Below, one piece after another: positions 49,670-58,095 of a stretch of DNA of 64,000 nucleotides (position 1 is its first letter; each line of letters opens with the position of its first letter). This DNA is from Streptomyces geranii (GTDB lineage Bacteria; Actinomycetota; Actinomycetes; Streptomycetales; Streptomycetaceae), in NCBI RefSeq assembly GCF_002954775.1, contig NZ_KZ672953.1, positions 32,091 to 96,090 of the forward strand, given 5' to 3'. The translations under genes were made by a program, and so were the position numbers. Under the pieces are notes generated by a model. That model saw nothing but the letters and a program-made list of their open reading frames with translations, made no database searches and was not told the DNA's origin.

Positions 49670-52438
49670 TCAGGCCTCCACGGTGTCCGTCGTCTTGCGG
49701 GGCGCACGGCGGCGAGGCGGCTTCGCTTCGGTCGCCTCCGGCGCCGACTCCACCACGACCGCCGGTTCGGCGGCCTTGCGGGTCCGGCGACGCGGCTTGG
49801 CCTCCGCCTCGTCCGCGACCTGCGCGGGGATGTCGGCGACGACCTCGACCGCCTTGCGTGCGGTACGGCGGCGAGGCTTGGCCTCGGTCGCCTCCACGGT
49901 GTCCACGACGGCCTCCGCGACCTTGCGGGCGGTCGTCGTCCGGCGCGGCTTGGCCTCGACACCTTCGGCAGTGTCGACAGCGACCTCCGCCGTCGCCTTG
50001 CGCGTCCGGCGCGGCGGCTTCACCTCCGTGACCTCCGCCTCCGCCACGACGACCGGGGCCTCGGCGGCCTTACGGGTCGTCCGGCGACGCGGCTTGGCCT
50101 CGACGCCCTCGGCGGTGTCCACGGCGGCCTCCGCGGCCGGTGCCGTCGCCTTGCGCGTCGCACGGCGCTTCGGCTCCGGGACGGTGACCGTCTCCGGCTC
50201 CGCCACGACGACCGGGGCCTCGGCGACCTTGCGGGTCGTCCGGCGACGGGGCTTCGCCTCGACGGCCTCGGCGGTGTCGACGACCACCTCGGCGGCAGTC
50301 GCCTTGCGCGTCGCCCGACGCGGCTTGGCCTCGGTCGCTTCGACGGCCTCGACCGTGTCCACGGCGGCCACCGCAGCCTTGCGCGTCCGGCGGGGCGCCG
50401 GAGTCTTCACGACAGCCTCGGTGGCCTCGGCAGCCTCTGCCACGACGGACTCGGCGGCCTTGCGGGTCGCCGCCCGGCGGCGGGGCTTGGCCTCGGTCGC
50501 CTCCACGGCCTCCGTGACGACGGCCGATGCCTCGACGGCCTCGGCAACCGGCTCGGCAGCCTTACGCGTACGGCGCCGGGGCTGAACCTCGGTGACCTCG
50601 GCCACGATCTCCGCCGGAGTGGTCGTGGTCGTGGTCGCGGCCTGCGTCGGCTCCGCCGCCTTGCGGGTGCGGCGGCGGGGCTGAACCTCGGCGACCTCCG
50701 TGACCTCGGCCACGATCTCCGCCGGAGCGGTCGTGGTCGTCGTCGCGGCCTGCGTCGGCTCCGTCGTCCTGCGGGTGCGGCGGCGGCGCGGCTTCTCCGT
50801 GGACTCGGGGGCCGCCAGCTGCGTACCCTCCGCCGTCGCGACCGCCGCCACAGCCTCCGTCGGCGGTTCTGCGAACGTCGGCGTCGGAGCCGTCGTGACC
50901 TGCTCCGCCGCTGCGCCGCGCGTGCGGCGACGGCGGCGCGGGGTGCGGCGCTCCGTGGGCTGGTCCGGGGAGGTGACGGCCTCGCCGGTCTGAGGAGTGG
51001 CCGGAGTGGTCGTCGGTGCGTCCGCCGTGGCGCCGCCTCGGGTGCGGCGGCGGCTGCGCGGCGTACGGGCCGGGCGTTCGCGCTCCGACGTGGGCGCCGA
51101 GGCCGCCGCCGGGGCGGGACGGCCGCCGCGACCGCGCGGGCCACCGCGTCCGCCCGTCTCGCCGAGGTCTTCGACCTCCTCGGCGTTCAGACCGGCGCGC
51201 GTCCGCTCCGAGCGCGGCAGGACACCCTTGGTGCCCACCGGGATGCTCAGCTCCTCGAAGAGGTGCGGGGACGTGGAGTACGTCTCCGGCGGGTCGTTGA
51301 AGTTCAGCTCCAGCGCCTTGTTGATCAGCTGCCAGCGCGGGATGTCGTCCCAGTCGACCAGTGTGATCGCGATGCCCTTGGCACCCGCGCGGCCCGTACG
51401 GCCGATGCGGTGCAGGTACGTCTTCTCCTCTTCGGGAGACTGGTAGTTGATGACGTGCGTGACACCCTCGACGTCGATACCGCGTGCCGCCACGTCCGTG
51501 CAGACGAGGACGTCGACCTTGCCGTTGCGGAAGGCGCGCAGCGCCTGCTCGCGGGCGCCCTGGCCGAGGTCGCCGTGGACCGCGCCGGAGGCGAAGCCGC
51601 GCTGCGCGAGCTGGTCGGCGAGGTCGGCCGCGGTGCGCTTCGTACGGCAGAAGACCATGGCCAGTCCCCTGCCCTCGGCCTGCAGTATGCGGGCGACCAG
51701 CTCGGGCTTGTCCATGTTGTGCGCGCGGTAGACGTACTGCGCGGTGTTCGCGACCGTCTTGCCCTCGTCGTCCGGCGCGGCGGCGCGGATGTGCGTGGGC
51801 TGCGACATGTAGCGGCGGGCGAGACCGATGACGGCGCCCGGCATGGTCGCCGAGAACAGCATCGTCTGACGGCGGGCCGGCAGCATGTTCATGATCTTCT
51901 CGACGTCGGGCAGGAAGCCCAGGTCGAGCATCTCGTCGGCCTCGTCGAGGACGAGCGCGCGGACGTGCTTGAGGTTCAGCTTCTTCTGGCCCGCGAGGTC
52001 GAGCAGCCGCCCCGGGGTGCCGACGACGACGTCGACGCCCTTCTTGAGCGCCTCGACCTGCGGCTCGTAGGCCCGGCCGCCGTAGATGGCGAGCACGCGT
52101 ACGTTACGCACCTTGCCCGCAGTCAGCAGGTCGTTGGTCACCTGCTGGCACAGCTCGCGCGTCGGGACGACGACGAGTGCCTGCGGGGCCTCGGTGAGCT
52201 GCTCGGGCTGGGCACGGCCGGCCTCGACGTCGGCGGGGACGGTCACGCGCTCAAGGAGCGGGAGCCCGAAGCCGAGCGTCTTGCCGGTGCCGGTCTTGGC
52301 CTGGCCGATGACGTCCGTGCCGGTGAGGGCGACGGGGAGCGTCATCTCCTGGATGGGAAAGGGAGTGATGATGCCGACGGCTTCGAGCGCCTCGGCGGTC
52401 TCGGGAAGAATTCCGAGATCCCGGAAAGTCGTAGTCAG
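49670..52438 (-). CDS. DEAD-box RNA helicase (RhlE-like) with long basic tail
   Basis: A 922-residue helicase if CTG 52438 is the start. The Q motif TTFRDLGILPETAEALEAVGIITPFPIQEM, motif I AKTGTGKT (47-54), DEAD (165-168), SAT (196-198) and HRIGRTGR (343-350) are all visible. From about residue 450 on, a tail of some 470 residues repeats units like KPRRRTRKAAEP and VVAEAEVTEV, basic blocks alternating with acidic ones, likely RNA-binding and disordered. No ATG, GTG or TTG precedes the Q motif in frame; CTG with GAGG seven bases upstream is the best start. ATG 52345 would remove the Q motif. Confidence 0.88.
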   Translation of the reverse strand: MTTTFRDLGILPETAEALEAVGIITPFPIQEMTLPVALTGTDVIGQAKTGTGKTLGFGLPLLERVTVPADVEAGRAQPEQLTEAPQALVVVPTRELCQQVTNDLLTAGKVRNVRVLAIYGGRAYEPQVEALKKGVDVVVGTPGRLLDLAGQKKLNLKHVRALVLDEADEMLDLGFLPDVEKIMNMLPARRQTMLFSATMPGAVIGLARRYMSQPTHIRAAAPDDEGKTVANTAQYVYRAHNMDKPELVARILQAEGRGLAMVFCRTKRTAADLADQLAQRGFASGAVHGDLGQGAREQALRAFRNGKVDVLVCTDVAARGIDVEGVTHVINYQSPEEEKTYLHRIGRTGRAGAKGIAITLVDWDDIPRWQLINKALELNFNDPPETYSTSPHLFEELSIPVGTKGVLPRSERTRAGLNAEEVEDLGETGGRGGPRGRGGRPAPAAASAPTSERERPARTPRSRRRTRGGATADAPTTTPATPQTGEAVTSPDQPTERRTPRRRRRTRGAAAEQVTTAPTPTFAEPPTEAVAAVATAEGTQLAAPESTEKPRRRRTRRTTEPTQAATTTTTAPAEIVAEVTEVAEVQPRRRTRKAAEPTQAATTTTTTPAEIVAEVTEVQPRRRTRKAAEPVAEAVEASAVVTEAVEATEAKPRRRAATRKAAESVVAEAAEATEAVVKTPAPRRTRKAAVAAVDTVEAVEATEAKPRRATRKATAAEVVVDTAEAVEAKPRRRTTRKVAEAPVVVAEPETVTVPEPKRRATRKATAPAAEAAVDTAEGVEAKPRRRTTRKAAEAPVVVAEAEVTEVKPPRRTRKATAEVAVDTAEGVEAKPRRTTTARKVAEAVVDTVEATEAKPRRRTARKAVEVVADIPAQVADEAEAKPRRRTRKAAEPAVVVESAPEATEAKPPRRRAPRKTTDTVEA

Positions 52439-52824
52439 GGCAATGCCTCTTCTGTGTACGCGGTGCGAGGCGAGCGCGGGGGTCGTGTCGGGACCGGGCC
52501 GGGAACTTCGGCCGCCTCACGGGCGGGCCGAGTGGCACGGGACCACTGCCGACGCTCGAGCGCTCGTACCGCTGAGGGTCCCTCCGAATTCCGTACGCAC
52601 TGTGCCGTACGGACGAGGAGAGCTGTCGGGTCGGAGCCGATCGGGCCACCGACCGGGCATCCTCATTCGTGTGGCCCGTCGAGATACGTCTTTCAACTCA
52701 GCGGGCGCATTACCACCATACCCCGGAATCGCGCACATGCGATGGCCGATTCGGTCACGTAGTGGTCGTCACACTGATTGAGCAGGGACTTCCGCCTTGC
52801 GGCCAGCGGGCTATTGTGCGCTTC
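52439..52824. promoter_or_regulatory. 386-bp divergent region, helicase leader
   Basis: This gap separates the helicase gene from the ferritin-like gene. TCCGTACG (52590-52597) and CGTACGGA (52606-52613) form an 8-bp inverted repeat. If the helicase promoter lies beyond it, the mRNA has a long structured leader. No gene seen. Confidence 0.4.
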
Positions 52825-53595
52825 ATGACGACGCCTGACAACGCCTCCGGTACCCCCGAAAACCCCGCAGAAGCCGCGGCCGACACCGGCTCCGCACCCA
52901 CCGGAGTCGCCGCCCAGGACTGGGCGCAGGCAGCCACCGACCCGCAGTACCGGGCCGCTGTCGTGGACCTGCTCGGCGCGCTCGCGTACGGCGAACTGTC
53001 CGCGTTCGAGCGCCTCGCCGAGGACGCCAAGCTGGCGCCGACGCTCCTCGACAAGTCGGAACTGGCCAAGATGGCGTCGGCGGAGTTCCACCACTTCGAG
53101 CAGATCAGGGACCGTCTCACCGAGATCGGCGCCGACGCGACCCAGGCGATGGAGCCGTTCGTCGCCGCGCTCGACGGCTTCCACAAGCAGACCGCGCCCT
53201 CGGACTGGCTGGAAGGGCTCGTCAAGGCGTACGTCGGCGACTCGATCGCCAGTGACTTCTACCGCGAGGTCGCCGCCCGCCTCGACGCGGACACCCGTCG
53301 GCTGGTCCTCGCGGTCCTCGACGACACCGGGCACGCGAGCTTCGCCATCGAGAAGGTGCGCGCGGCGATCGACGCGGAGCCGCGCGTTGGGGGGCGGCTC
53401 GCGCTGTGGGCGCGGCGGCTGATGGGGGAGGCGTTGTCGCAGTCGCAGCGGGTGGTCGCCGACCGGGACGCGCTGTCGACGATGCTCGTCGGGGGCGTGG
53501 CGGACGGGTTCGACCTTGCCGAGGTCGGGCGGATGTTCTCGCGGATCACTGAGGCGCACACCAAGCGGATGGCTGCGTTGGGGTTGGCCGCCTAG
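52825..53595 (+). CDS. Ferritin-like fold protein
   Basis: A 256-residue, mostly helical protein. The motifs AYGELSAFERLAED, SAEFHHFEQIRDRL, SIASDFYREVA and DDTGHASFAIEKVRAAI supply the Glu and ExxH residues of a di-iron ferritin-like bundle (MiaE-like group). A disordered 40-residue N-terminus precedes it. The gene lies next to an RhlE helicase as its counterpart does in M. tuberculosis from memory. Function unknown. Confidence 0.85.
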   Translation: MTTPDNASGTPENPAEAAADTGSAPTGVAAQDWAQAATDPQYRAAVVDLLGALAYGELSAFERLAEDAKLAPTLLDKSELAKMASAEFHHFEQIRDRLTEIGADATQAMEPFVAALDGFHKQTAPSDWLEGLVKAYVGDSIASDFYREVAARLDADTRRLVLAVLDDTGHASFAIEKVRAAIDAEPRVGGRLALWARRLMGEALSQSQRVVADRDALSTMLVGGVADGFDLAEVGRMFSRITEAHTKRMAALGLAA

Positions 53596-53615
53596 ATTTT
53601 TGTCTGCGGCGTCGT

Positions 53616-53656
53616 TGTGGCTGGGCGCGCAGTTCGCTCGCGCCCCTTTGGGGCGC
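53616..53656. terminator. Repeat A copy 6 ending in a hairpin
   Basis: GTGGCTGGGCGCGCAGTTCG resembles repeat A; the end folds as GCGCCCC-TTT-GGGGCGC (53640-53656), a 7-bp stem. It lies between the ferritin-like gene and the convergent small membrane gene. Confidence 0.55.
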
Positions 53657-53662
53657 CTGTAC

Positions 53663-53932
53663 CTACGCCGTTGCCGATGAGCGGCGGAGTCTGCCCTTAG
53701 GGCGTAGCAGCAGGGATACCGACGCCGCCGAGACCGCCGTGGCGCCCAGCAGGATCAGCAGGAAGTGGCCGGAACTCAACGCGCTGTGCGTGAGGAACGC
53801 GCCGAACAGGGCGCCGGCCACGCCGGTCGACAGGACCAGGGGGCGGGTGGGGAGGCGGTCGGGCAGGCGGTGGGCCGCGGCCCAGGCCAGGGCGAGGCCG
53901 AGGATCGCGGAGCCGAGCGCTTCCAAGAACAT
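53663..53932 (-). CDS. Small integral membrane protein
   Basis: An 89-residue protein with three hydrophobic stretches (EALGSAILGLALAWAAAH, LVLSTGVAGALFGAFLTHSAL, FLLILLGATAVSAASVSLLL) and a basic tail RPKGRLRRS. The ATG at 53932 has GGGAGGGA upstream. Unknown function. Confidence 0.8.
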   Translation of the reverse strand: MFLEALGSAILGLALAWAAAHRLPDRLPTRPLVLSTGVAGALFGAFLTHSALSSGHFLLILLGATAVSAASVSLLLRPKGRLRRSSATA

Positions 53933-54059
53933 GTCTGGGTCCCTCCCACAGCCTGCTTGCCTCGTATGACGTTCACAGCCCGTCATACCCGTGACCTGCT
54001 CGAAGCAACCCCCTTGTAAGGGTGACGTGTGGTCAACCTGTGAAGCGGGGACGCGAGAT

Positions 54060-54089
54060 GGACATGGAAACGGACGACATGGAAACGGA
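54060..54089 (+). repeat. 15-bp tandem duplication
   Basis: GACATGGAAACGGAC occurs twice in tandem, followed by a third partial ACGGAAAGG. It lies in the 230-base gap before the DUF3107 gene end. Confidence 0.6.
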
Positions 54090-54097
54090 CACGGAAA

Positions 54098-54126
54098 GGG
54101 CCCGGCGGTTCGAAACCGCCGGGCCC
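54098..54126. terminator. Terminator for the DUF3107 gene
   Basis: A perfect 13-bp stem (GGGCCCGGCGGTT with AACCGCCGGGCCC) and CGA loop lies 39 bases past the DUF3107 stop codon. Confidence 0.8.
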
Positions 54127-54164
54127 CACCCGTGTACGTACCGAAATACGTGCCGAAACGTGTC

Positions 54165-54392
54165 CTACAGCGCGCTGAAGCCCACCTTGCGGACCGTCGG
54201 CTCGCCCAACTCGACGTACGCGAGGCGGTCGGCCGGTACCAGGACCTTGCGGCCGTGGTCGTCCACGAGGCTCAGGAGCGTCGACTTGCCGGCCAGCGCG
54301 TCGGCGACGGCCTGCTCGACCTCCTCGGCGCTCTGACCGCTCTCCAGAACGATCTCGCGGGGCGCGTGCTGCACGCCGATCTTGACCTCCAC
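54165..54392 (-). CDS. DUF3107 family protein
   Basis: A 75-residue protein starting at GTG (MEVKIGVQHAPREIVLES) with GAGGGA upstream. It includes SAEEVEQAVADALAG and ends FSAL. The DUF3107 family is conserved in actinobacteria; the mycobacterial member (TB9.4) lies beside a TetR regulator and rhlE just as here. Function unknown. Confidence 0.92.
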   Translation of the reverse strand: MEVKIGVQHAPREIVLESGQSAEEVEQAVADALAGKSTLLSLVDDHGRKVLVPADRLAYVELGEPTVRKVGFSAL

Positions 54393-54527
54393 GGCTATGT
54401 CCCTCCGACGGTCAGTGAAGTGCGCGGGCGTCCGCGCCGTACCCAGCACACATTAGCCCGGTGAGGGGACGTACATGTTCCGCCCGGGAACGCCAGGAGC
54501 GAACAGCCGGTGGGAACAAACGGGCGG

Positions 54528-55169
54528 TCAGTGGTGCTCGGTGCCGTGCAGCGGGAAACCGGCGATGCCGCGCCAGGCCAGCGAGGCCAGCAGCTGGACC
54601 GCCTGGTCGCGCGGGACGCTGCGGTCGCTGTGCAGCCAGGACCGCGCCACCACCTGGGAGAGGCCGCCGAGACCGGAGGCCAGGAGCATCGACTCCGGGC
54701 GCGAGAGGCCGGTGTCCTCCGCGATGACCTCGCAGATCGCCTCCGCGCACTCGTTCGTCACCTTGTCGACACGCTCGCGCACGGCCGGTTCGTTCGTCAG
54801 GTCCGACTCGAAGACCAGCCGGAAGGCGCCGCCGTCGTCCTCCACGTAGGCGAAGTACGCGTCCATCGTCGCCCGTACGCGCTGCTTGTTGTCCGAGGTC
54901 GACGCCAGGGCCGTACGGACCGACTCGATCAGCGACTCGCAGTGCTGGTCGAGCAGCGCGAGGTAGAGGTCGAGCTTGCCGGGGAAGTGCTGGTAGAGCA
55001 CCGGCTTGCTGACGCCGGCCCGTTCGGCGATGTCGTCCATCGCGGCGGAGTGGTAGCCCTGCGCCACGAACACTTCCTGGGCGGCGCCCAGCAGCTGATT
55101 CCGTCGGGCGCGACGCGGCAACCGCGTGCCCCGCGGGCGTGCCGCCTCAGTTTGCTCGATGGCTGTCAC
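54528..55169 (-). CDS. TetR-family transcriptional regulator
   Basis: A 213-residue TetR regulator. The helix-turn-helix is LLGAAQEVFVAQGYHSAAMDDIAERAGVSKPVLYQHFPGKLDLYLALLDQH (about residues 27-77); the ligand-binding domain follows. I choose GTG 55169 because GGGAGG sits just 4 bases upstream; ATG 55193 is 8 codons earlier. It lies upstream of DUF3107 in the conserved actinobacterial order. Target unknown. Confidence 0.9.
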   Translation of the reverse strand: MTAIEQTEAARPRGTRLPRRARRNQLLGAAQEVFVAQGYHSAAMDDIAERAGVSKPVLYQHFPGKLDLYLALLDQHCESLIESVRTALASTSDNKQRVRATMDAYFAYVEDDGGAFRLVFESDLTNEPAVRERVDKVTNECAEAICEVIAEDTGLSRPESMLLASGLGGLSQVVARSWLHSDRSVPRDQAVQLLASLAWRGIAGFPLHGTEHH

Positions 55170-55330
55170 GCCGCCTCCCAATTTCGTCCACATGCGGTGT
55201 GCGCCGCGCCGCCATCGTACTTTTCGGTAACCCTGGTGCGCGCGGTGCGAGCGGAGAAATTCCTCGACCGGGCGACTGGATGTTCCGGGCTATTCGCACA
55301 AATGGCAACAAATCATGTGCCGGTACGCGG

Positions 55331-55513
55331 CTAGCGGTACTCGTCTTCGTCCAGTTTCACCACGCGTGCCTGTTCCGCGAGGTCGGCCTCATTGGCGCGG
55401 TCGGTGTTCTCACCGGTCAGCGGGGCGTCGCCGTCCTGCTCGTCTTCGCTTTCCTCGTCCGTGAAACCCTCGATCTCCTCGAAGGACTCCGGGTCGGTCG
55501 GATCGACGGCCAT
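55331..55513 (-). CDS. Small acidic protein
   Basis: A 60-residue strongly acidic protein (MAVDPTDPESFEEIEGFTDEESEDEQDGDAPL and so on, ending DEDEYR). GAAGGGGG precedes ATG 55513. It has no structural motif I recognise and is probably disordered. It sits between the TetR gene and a divergent hydrolase gene. Confidence 0.65.
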   Translation of the reverse strand: MAVDPTDPESFEEIEGFTDEESEDEQDGDAPLTGENTDRANEADLAEQARVVKLDEDEYR

Positions 55514-55681
55514 ACCGGGCCCCCTTCCCATGGGGAACGGCTTTCAAAGCGGGTGCCCTGCTTACGAGGCTAGGAGACACGGAGGCGGGACGCCAGGTGG
55601 CCGGGGCGCCGCACTGCCGCGCGGCCCGCCTGTGACGCCGAACACACGAACCACTGCGTGATCGTCTCGTAACATTGCCGC

Positions 55682-56710
55682 ATGTCTTCGACCGAGCCGC
55701 CGTACGTTCCGGCCACCAATGTGCTGCCGAAGGTGTCGCCCGTCAGGGTCGCGGAGGGCGAGCGGCTGCGCTCGGTGGGGCTGCCGGGGATCACGCTGAC
55801 CGTGCGTTCCAGGCCTCCCGCGCGCGCGGGACTGCCTCCCGCGTTGTACGTCCACGGCCTGGGCGGCTCCTCGCAGAACTGGTCGGCGCTCATGCAGCTG
55901 CACGACGGGGTCGTCGACAGTGAGGCGCTCGACCTGCCGGGCTTCGGCGACTCCCCGCCGCCGGACGACGGCGACTACTCGATCACCGGGCACGCGCGTG
56001 CCGTCATCCGCTACCTCGACGCCTCCGGGCGCGGCCCCGTGCACCTCTTCGGAAATTCGATGGGCGGCGCCGTGTCGACGCGCGTCGCGGCGGTGCGGCC
56101 CGACCTCGTCCGGACGCTCACGCTCGTCTCGCCCGCGCTGCCCGAGGTCCGCGTACAGCGCACCGCGGTGCCGACCGCGCTGCTCGCCCTGCCCGGCGTG
56201 GCCCGGCTGTTCACCCGGATGACCGCGCAGTGGAGCGCCGAACAGCGCGTCCGCGGGGTCACGGCACTCTGTTACGGCGATCCCGAACAGGTGACCCCCG
56301 AGGGCTTCCGGCACGCCGTCGAGGAGATGGAACGGCGGCTGCAGTTGCCGTACTTCTGGGACGCGATGACGCGTTCGTCACGCGGGATCGTCAACGCGTA
56401 CACCCTCGGCGGCCAGCACAGTCTGTGGCGCCAGGCCGAGCGGGTGCTCGCGCCGACGCTCCTGGTCTACGGCGGCCGGGACCAGCTCGTTTCGTACCGC
56501 ATGGCCCAGCGCGCGGCACGCACCTTCCGTGACTCCCGGCTGCTCTCGCTGCCCGACGCGGGGCATGTGGCGATGATGGAGTACCCGGAGACGGTGGCCT
56601 CGGCGTTCCGTGAACTGCTCGGGGACACGGGAGAGTTGACAGCGGATACCGGTACTGTGGCGGCGAGGACCGTCGGCAGCCGGGCCGACGCCGCGAACGC
56701 GGGGAGCTGA
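55682..56710 (+). CDS. Alpha/beta hydrolase
   Basis: A 342-residue hydrolase. Oxyanion segment LYVHGLGGSSQNWSAL, nucleophile elbow GNSMGG, acid in VYGGRDQLVS, base in PDAGHVAMMEYPE. The N-terminal 45 residues and a Thr/Ala-rich tail are disordered. No signal peptide. A DUF3152 gene follows 8 bases later and is probably co-transcribed. Confidence 0.88.
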   Translation: MSSTEPPYVPATNVLPKVSPVRVAEGERLRSVGLPGITLTVRSRPPARAGLPPALYVHGLGGSSQNWSALMQLHDGVVDSEALDLPGFGDSPPPDDGDYSITGHARAVIRYLDASGRGPVHLFGNSMGGAVSTRVAAVRPDLVRTLTLVSPALPEVRVQRTAVPTALLALPGVARLFTRMTAQWSAEQRVRGVTALCYGDPEQVTPEGFRHAVEEMERRLQLPYFWDAMTRSSRGIVNAYTLGGQHSLWRQAERVLAPTLLVYGGRDQLVSYRMAQRAARTFRDSRLLSLPDAGHVAMMEYPETVASAFRELLGDTGELTADTGTVAARTVGSRADAANAGS

Positions 56711-56718
56711 GACGCGAG

Positions 56719-58095
56719 GTGGGACGTCACAGCCGCCGCGGCCGAACCGGCGGCAGCGCGAACACGGGTGACAAGGCGAACATCCCCGTGGCCCAGCAGG
56801 GGCAGGGACCGCAGTCGCCGCAGCGTCAGCAGCCCCAACAGGGCTCGCCGCAGTGGTTTCCCGACGGTACGCCCGCTCATGGCTTCCCGCGGCTGCCCGA
56901 CGGCACCCCGGCCCACGGGACACCACGTTTCCCGGACGGCACGCCCGCGCACGGCTTCCCGCGCATTCGCGGCGGCCACCCCGAGCAGCGGGAGACCGGC
57001 GGCGGCTGGGGCGAGCTGGGCGCGCGGACCGGCACGGGGCCGGCCATACCGCGTCAGCGCCCCGCGCCCCCGGACCGGCAGGGGCCCAGGCAGGCGTACG
57101 TCGACGCCTTCGACGGAGTCGGTGTGTCCGGCGCCGCCGCGCGGGACGTCGACCGCTTCGCGCCGCGCACCAGGACCCGGCACCCCGCCGACCCCTACGC
57201 GGACGTCACCTCCTGGGAGACCGAGGCCGGCGACGGTTACGTCCCGCCCGCCGGGCCGGTCAAGGGCAAGGGCGGCGGCAAGGGGCGGGCCTTCGCGGGC
57301 ATCGCCGCCGCCGCGGTCACCACCGTGCTGGCGGTCGTCGTGGCCGGGCAGGTCACCGACGGCCCGGATGACGGCGGCGGGGTGCGGGCGCAGACCGCGA
57401 ACGGCTCGGGGCAGGACGTACGGGCCTCGGAGGACTCCGGGACGGACAGCGACGACGCCCCTTCCGCGTCCGACGCGCCGGCCGCGGTGACGACACTGAC
57501 GTACGACCAGAAGATGGCCAAGACGTATGCCCTGGGGGCGACCCTCAAGGGCTCCGGGAAGTTCGACACGATCCGCGGGTTCGCCAAGGCGCCCGGGGCC
57601 GGGCAGAAGTACACGTACCGCGTGGACGTCGAGCAGGGGCTCGGGCTGGACGGGACGCTGTTCGCGCAGGCCGTGCAGAAGACGCTCAACGACGACCGCA
57701 GCTGGGCCCACAGCGGCGGGCGTACGTTCGAGCGGATCTCCTCCGGCAAGCCCGACTTCGTGATCACGCTGGCGAGCCCCGGCACCACCGCCTTCTGGTG
57801 TGCCAAGTCCGGGCTCGACACCACCGAGGACAATGTGTCCTGCGACTCGGCCGCGACCGACCGAGTGATGATCAACGCGTACAGGTGGGCGCAGGGGTCC
57901 GAGACCTACGGCGACAAGATCTATCCGTACCGGCAGATGTTGATCAATCACGAGGTCGGCCACCGGCTGGGCTATGGGCATGTGACCTGCGACAAGGACG
58001 GCGAGCTGGCTCCGGTCATGCAGCAGCAGACCAAGTTCCTCGACCACGACGGGATCCACTGCAGGGCCAACCCCTGGCCGTATCCCGGGAGTTGA
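56719..58095 (+). CDS. DUF3152 membrane-anchored putative zinc metalloprotease
   Basis: A 458-residue protein. Cytosolic residues 1-190 are disordered and contain three tandem 13-residue repeats of FPDGTPAHGFPR (about 50-87). A membrane helix spans about 193-212. The outer DUF3152 domain contains SWAHSGGRTFERI, a disulfide-like pair of cysteines (FWCAKSG, VSCDSAA) and HEVGHRLGYGH, the metzincin motif HExxHxxGxxH with His411, Glu412, His415 and His421. Zinc protease activity is an inference. GTG 56719 follows GGGGAG by 12 bases. M. tuberculosis Rv3207c is the same family from memory. Confidence 0.9.
   Translation: MGRHSRRGRTGGSANTGDKANIPVAQQGQGPQSPQRQQPQQGSPQWFPDGTPAHGFPRLPDGTPAHGTPRFPDGTPAHGFPRIRGGHPEQRETGGGWGELGARTGTGPAIPRQRPAPPDRQGPRQAYVDAFDGVGVSGAAARDVDRFAPRTRTRHPADPYADVTSWETEAGDGYVPPAGPVKGKGGGKGRAFAGIAAAAVTTVLAVVVAGQVTDGPDDGGGVRAQTANGSGQDVRASEDSGTDSDDAPSASDAPAAVTTLTYDQKMAKTYALGATLKGSGKFDTIRGFAKAPGAGQKYTYRVDVEQGLGLDGTLFAQAVQKTLNDDRSWAHSGGRTFERISSGKPDFVITLASPGTTAFWCAKSGLDTTEDNVSCDSAATDRVMINAYRWAQGSETYGDKIYPYRQMLINHEVGHRLGYGHVTCDKDGELAPVMQQQTKFLDHDGIHCRANPWPYPGS

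Noticed and set aside
49634..52762. A 1042-codon open frame opposite the helicase gene
   Set aside because: It is the complement of the helicase repeats (Leu/Gly/Arg-rich shadow) with no recognisable domain or start signal.
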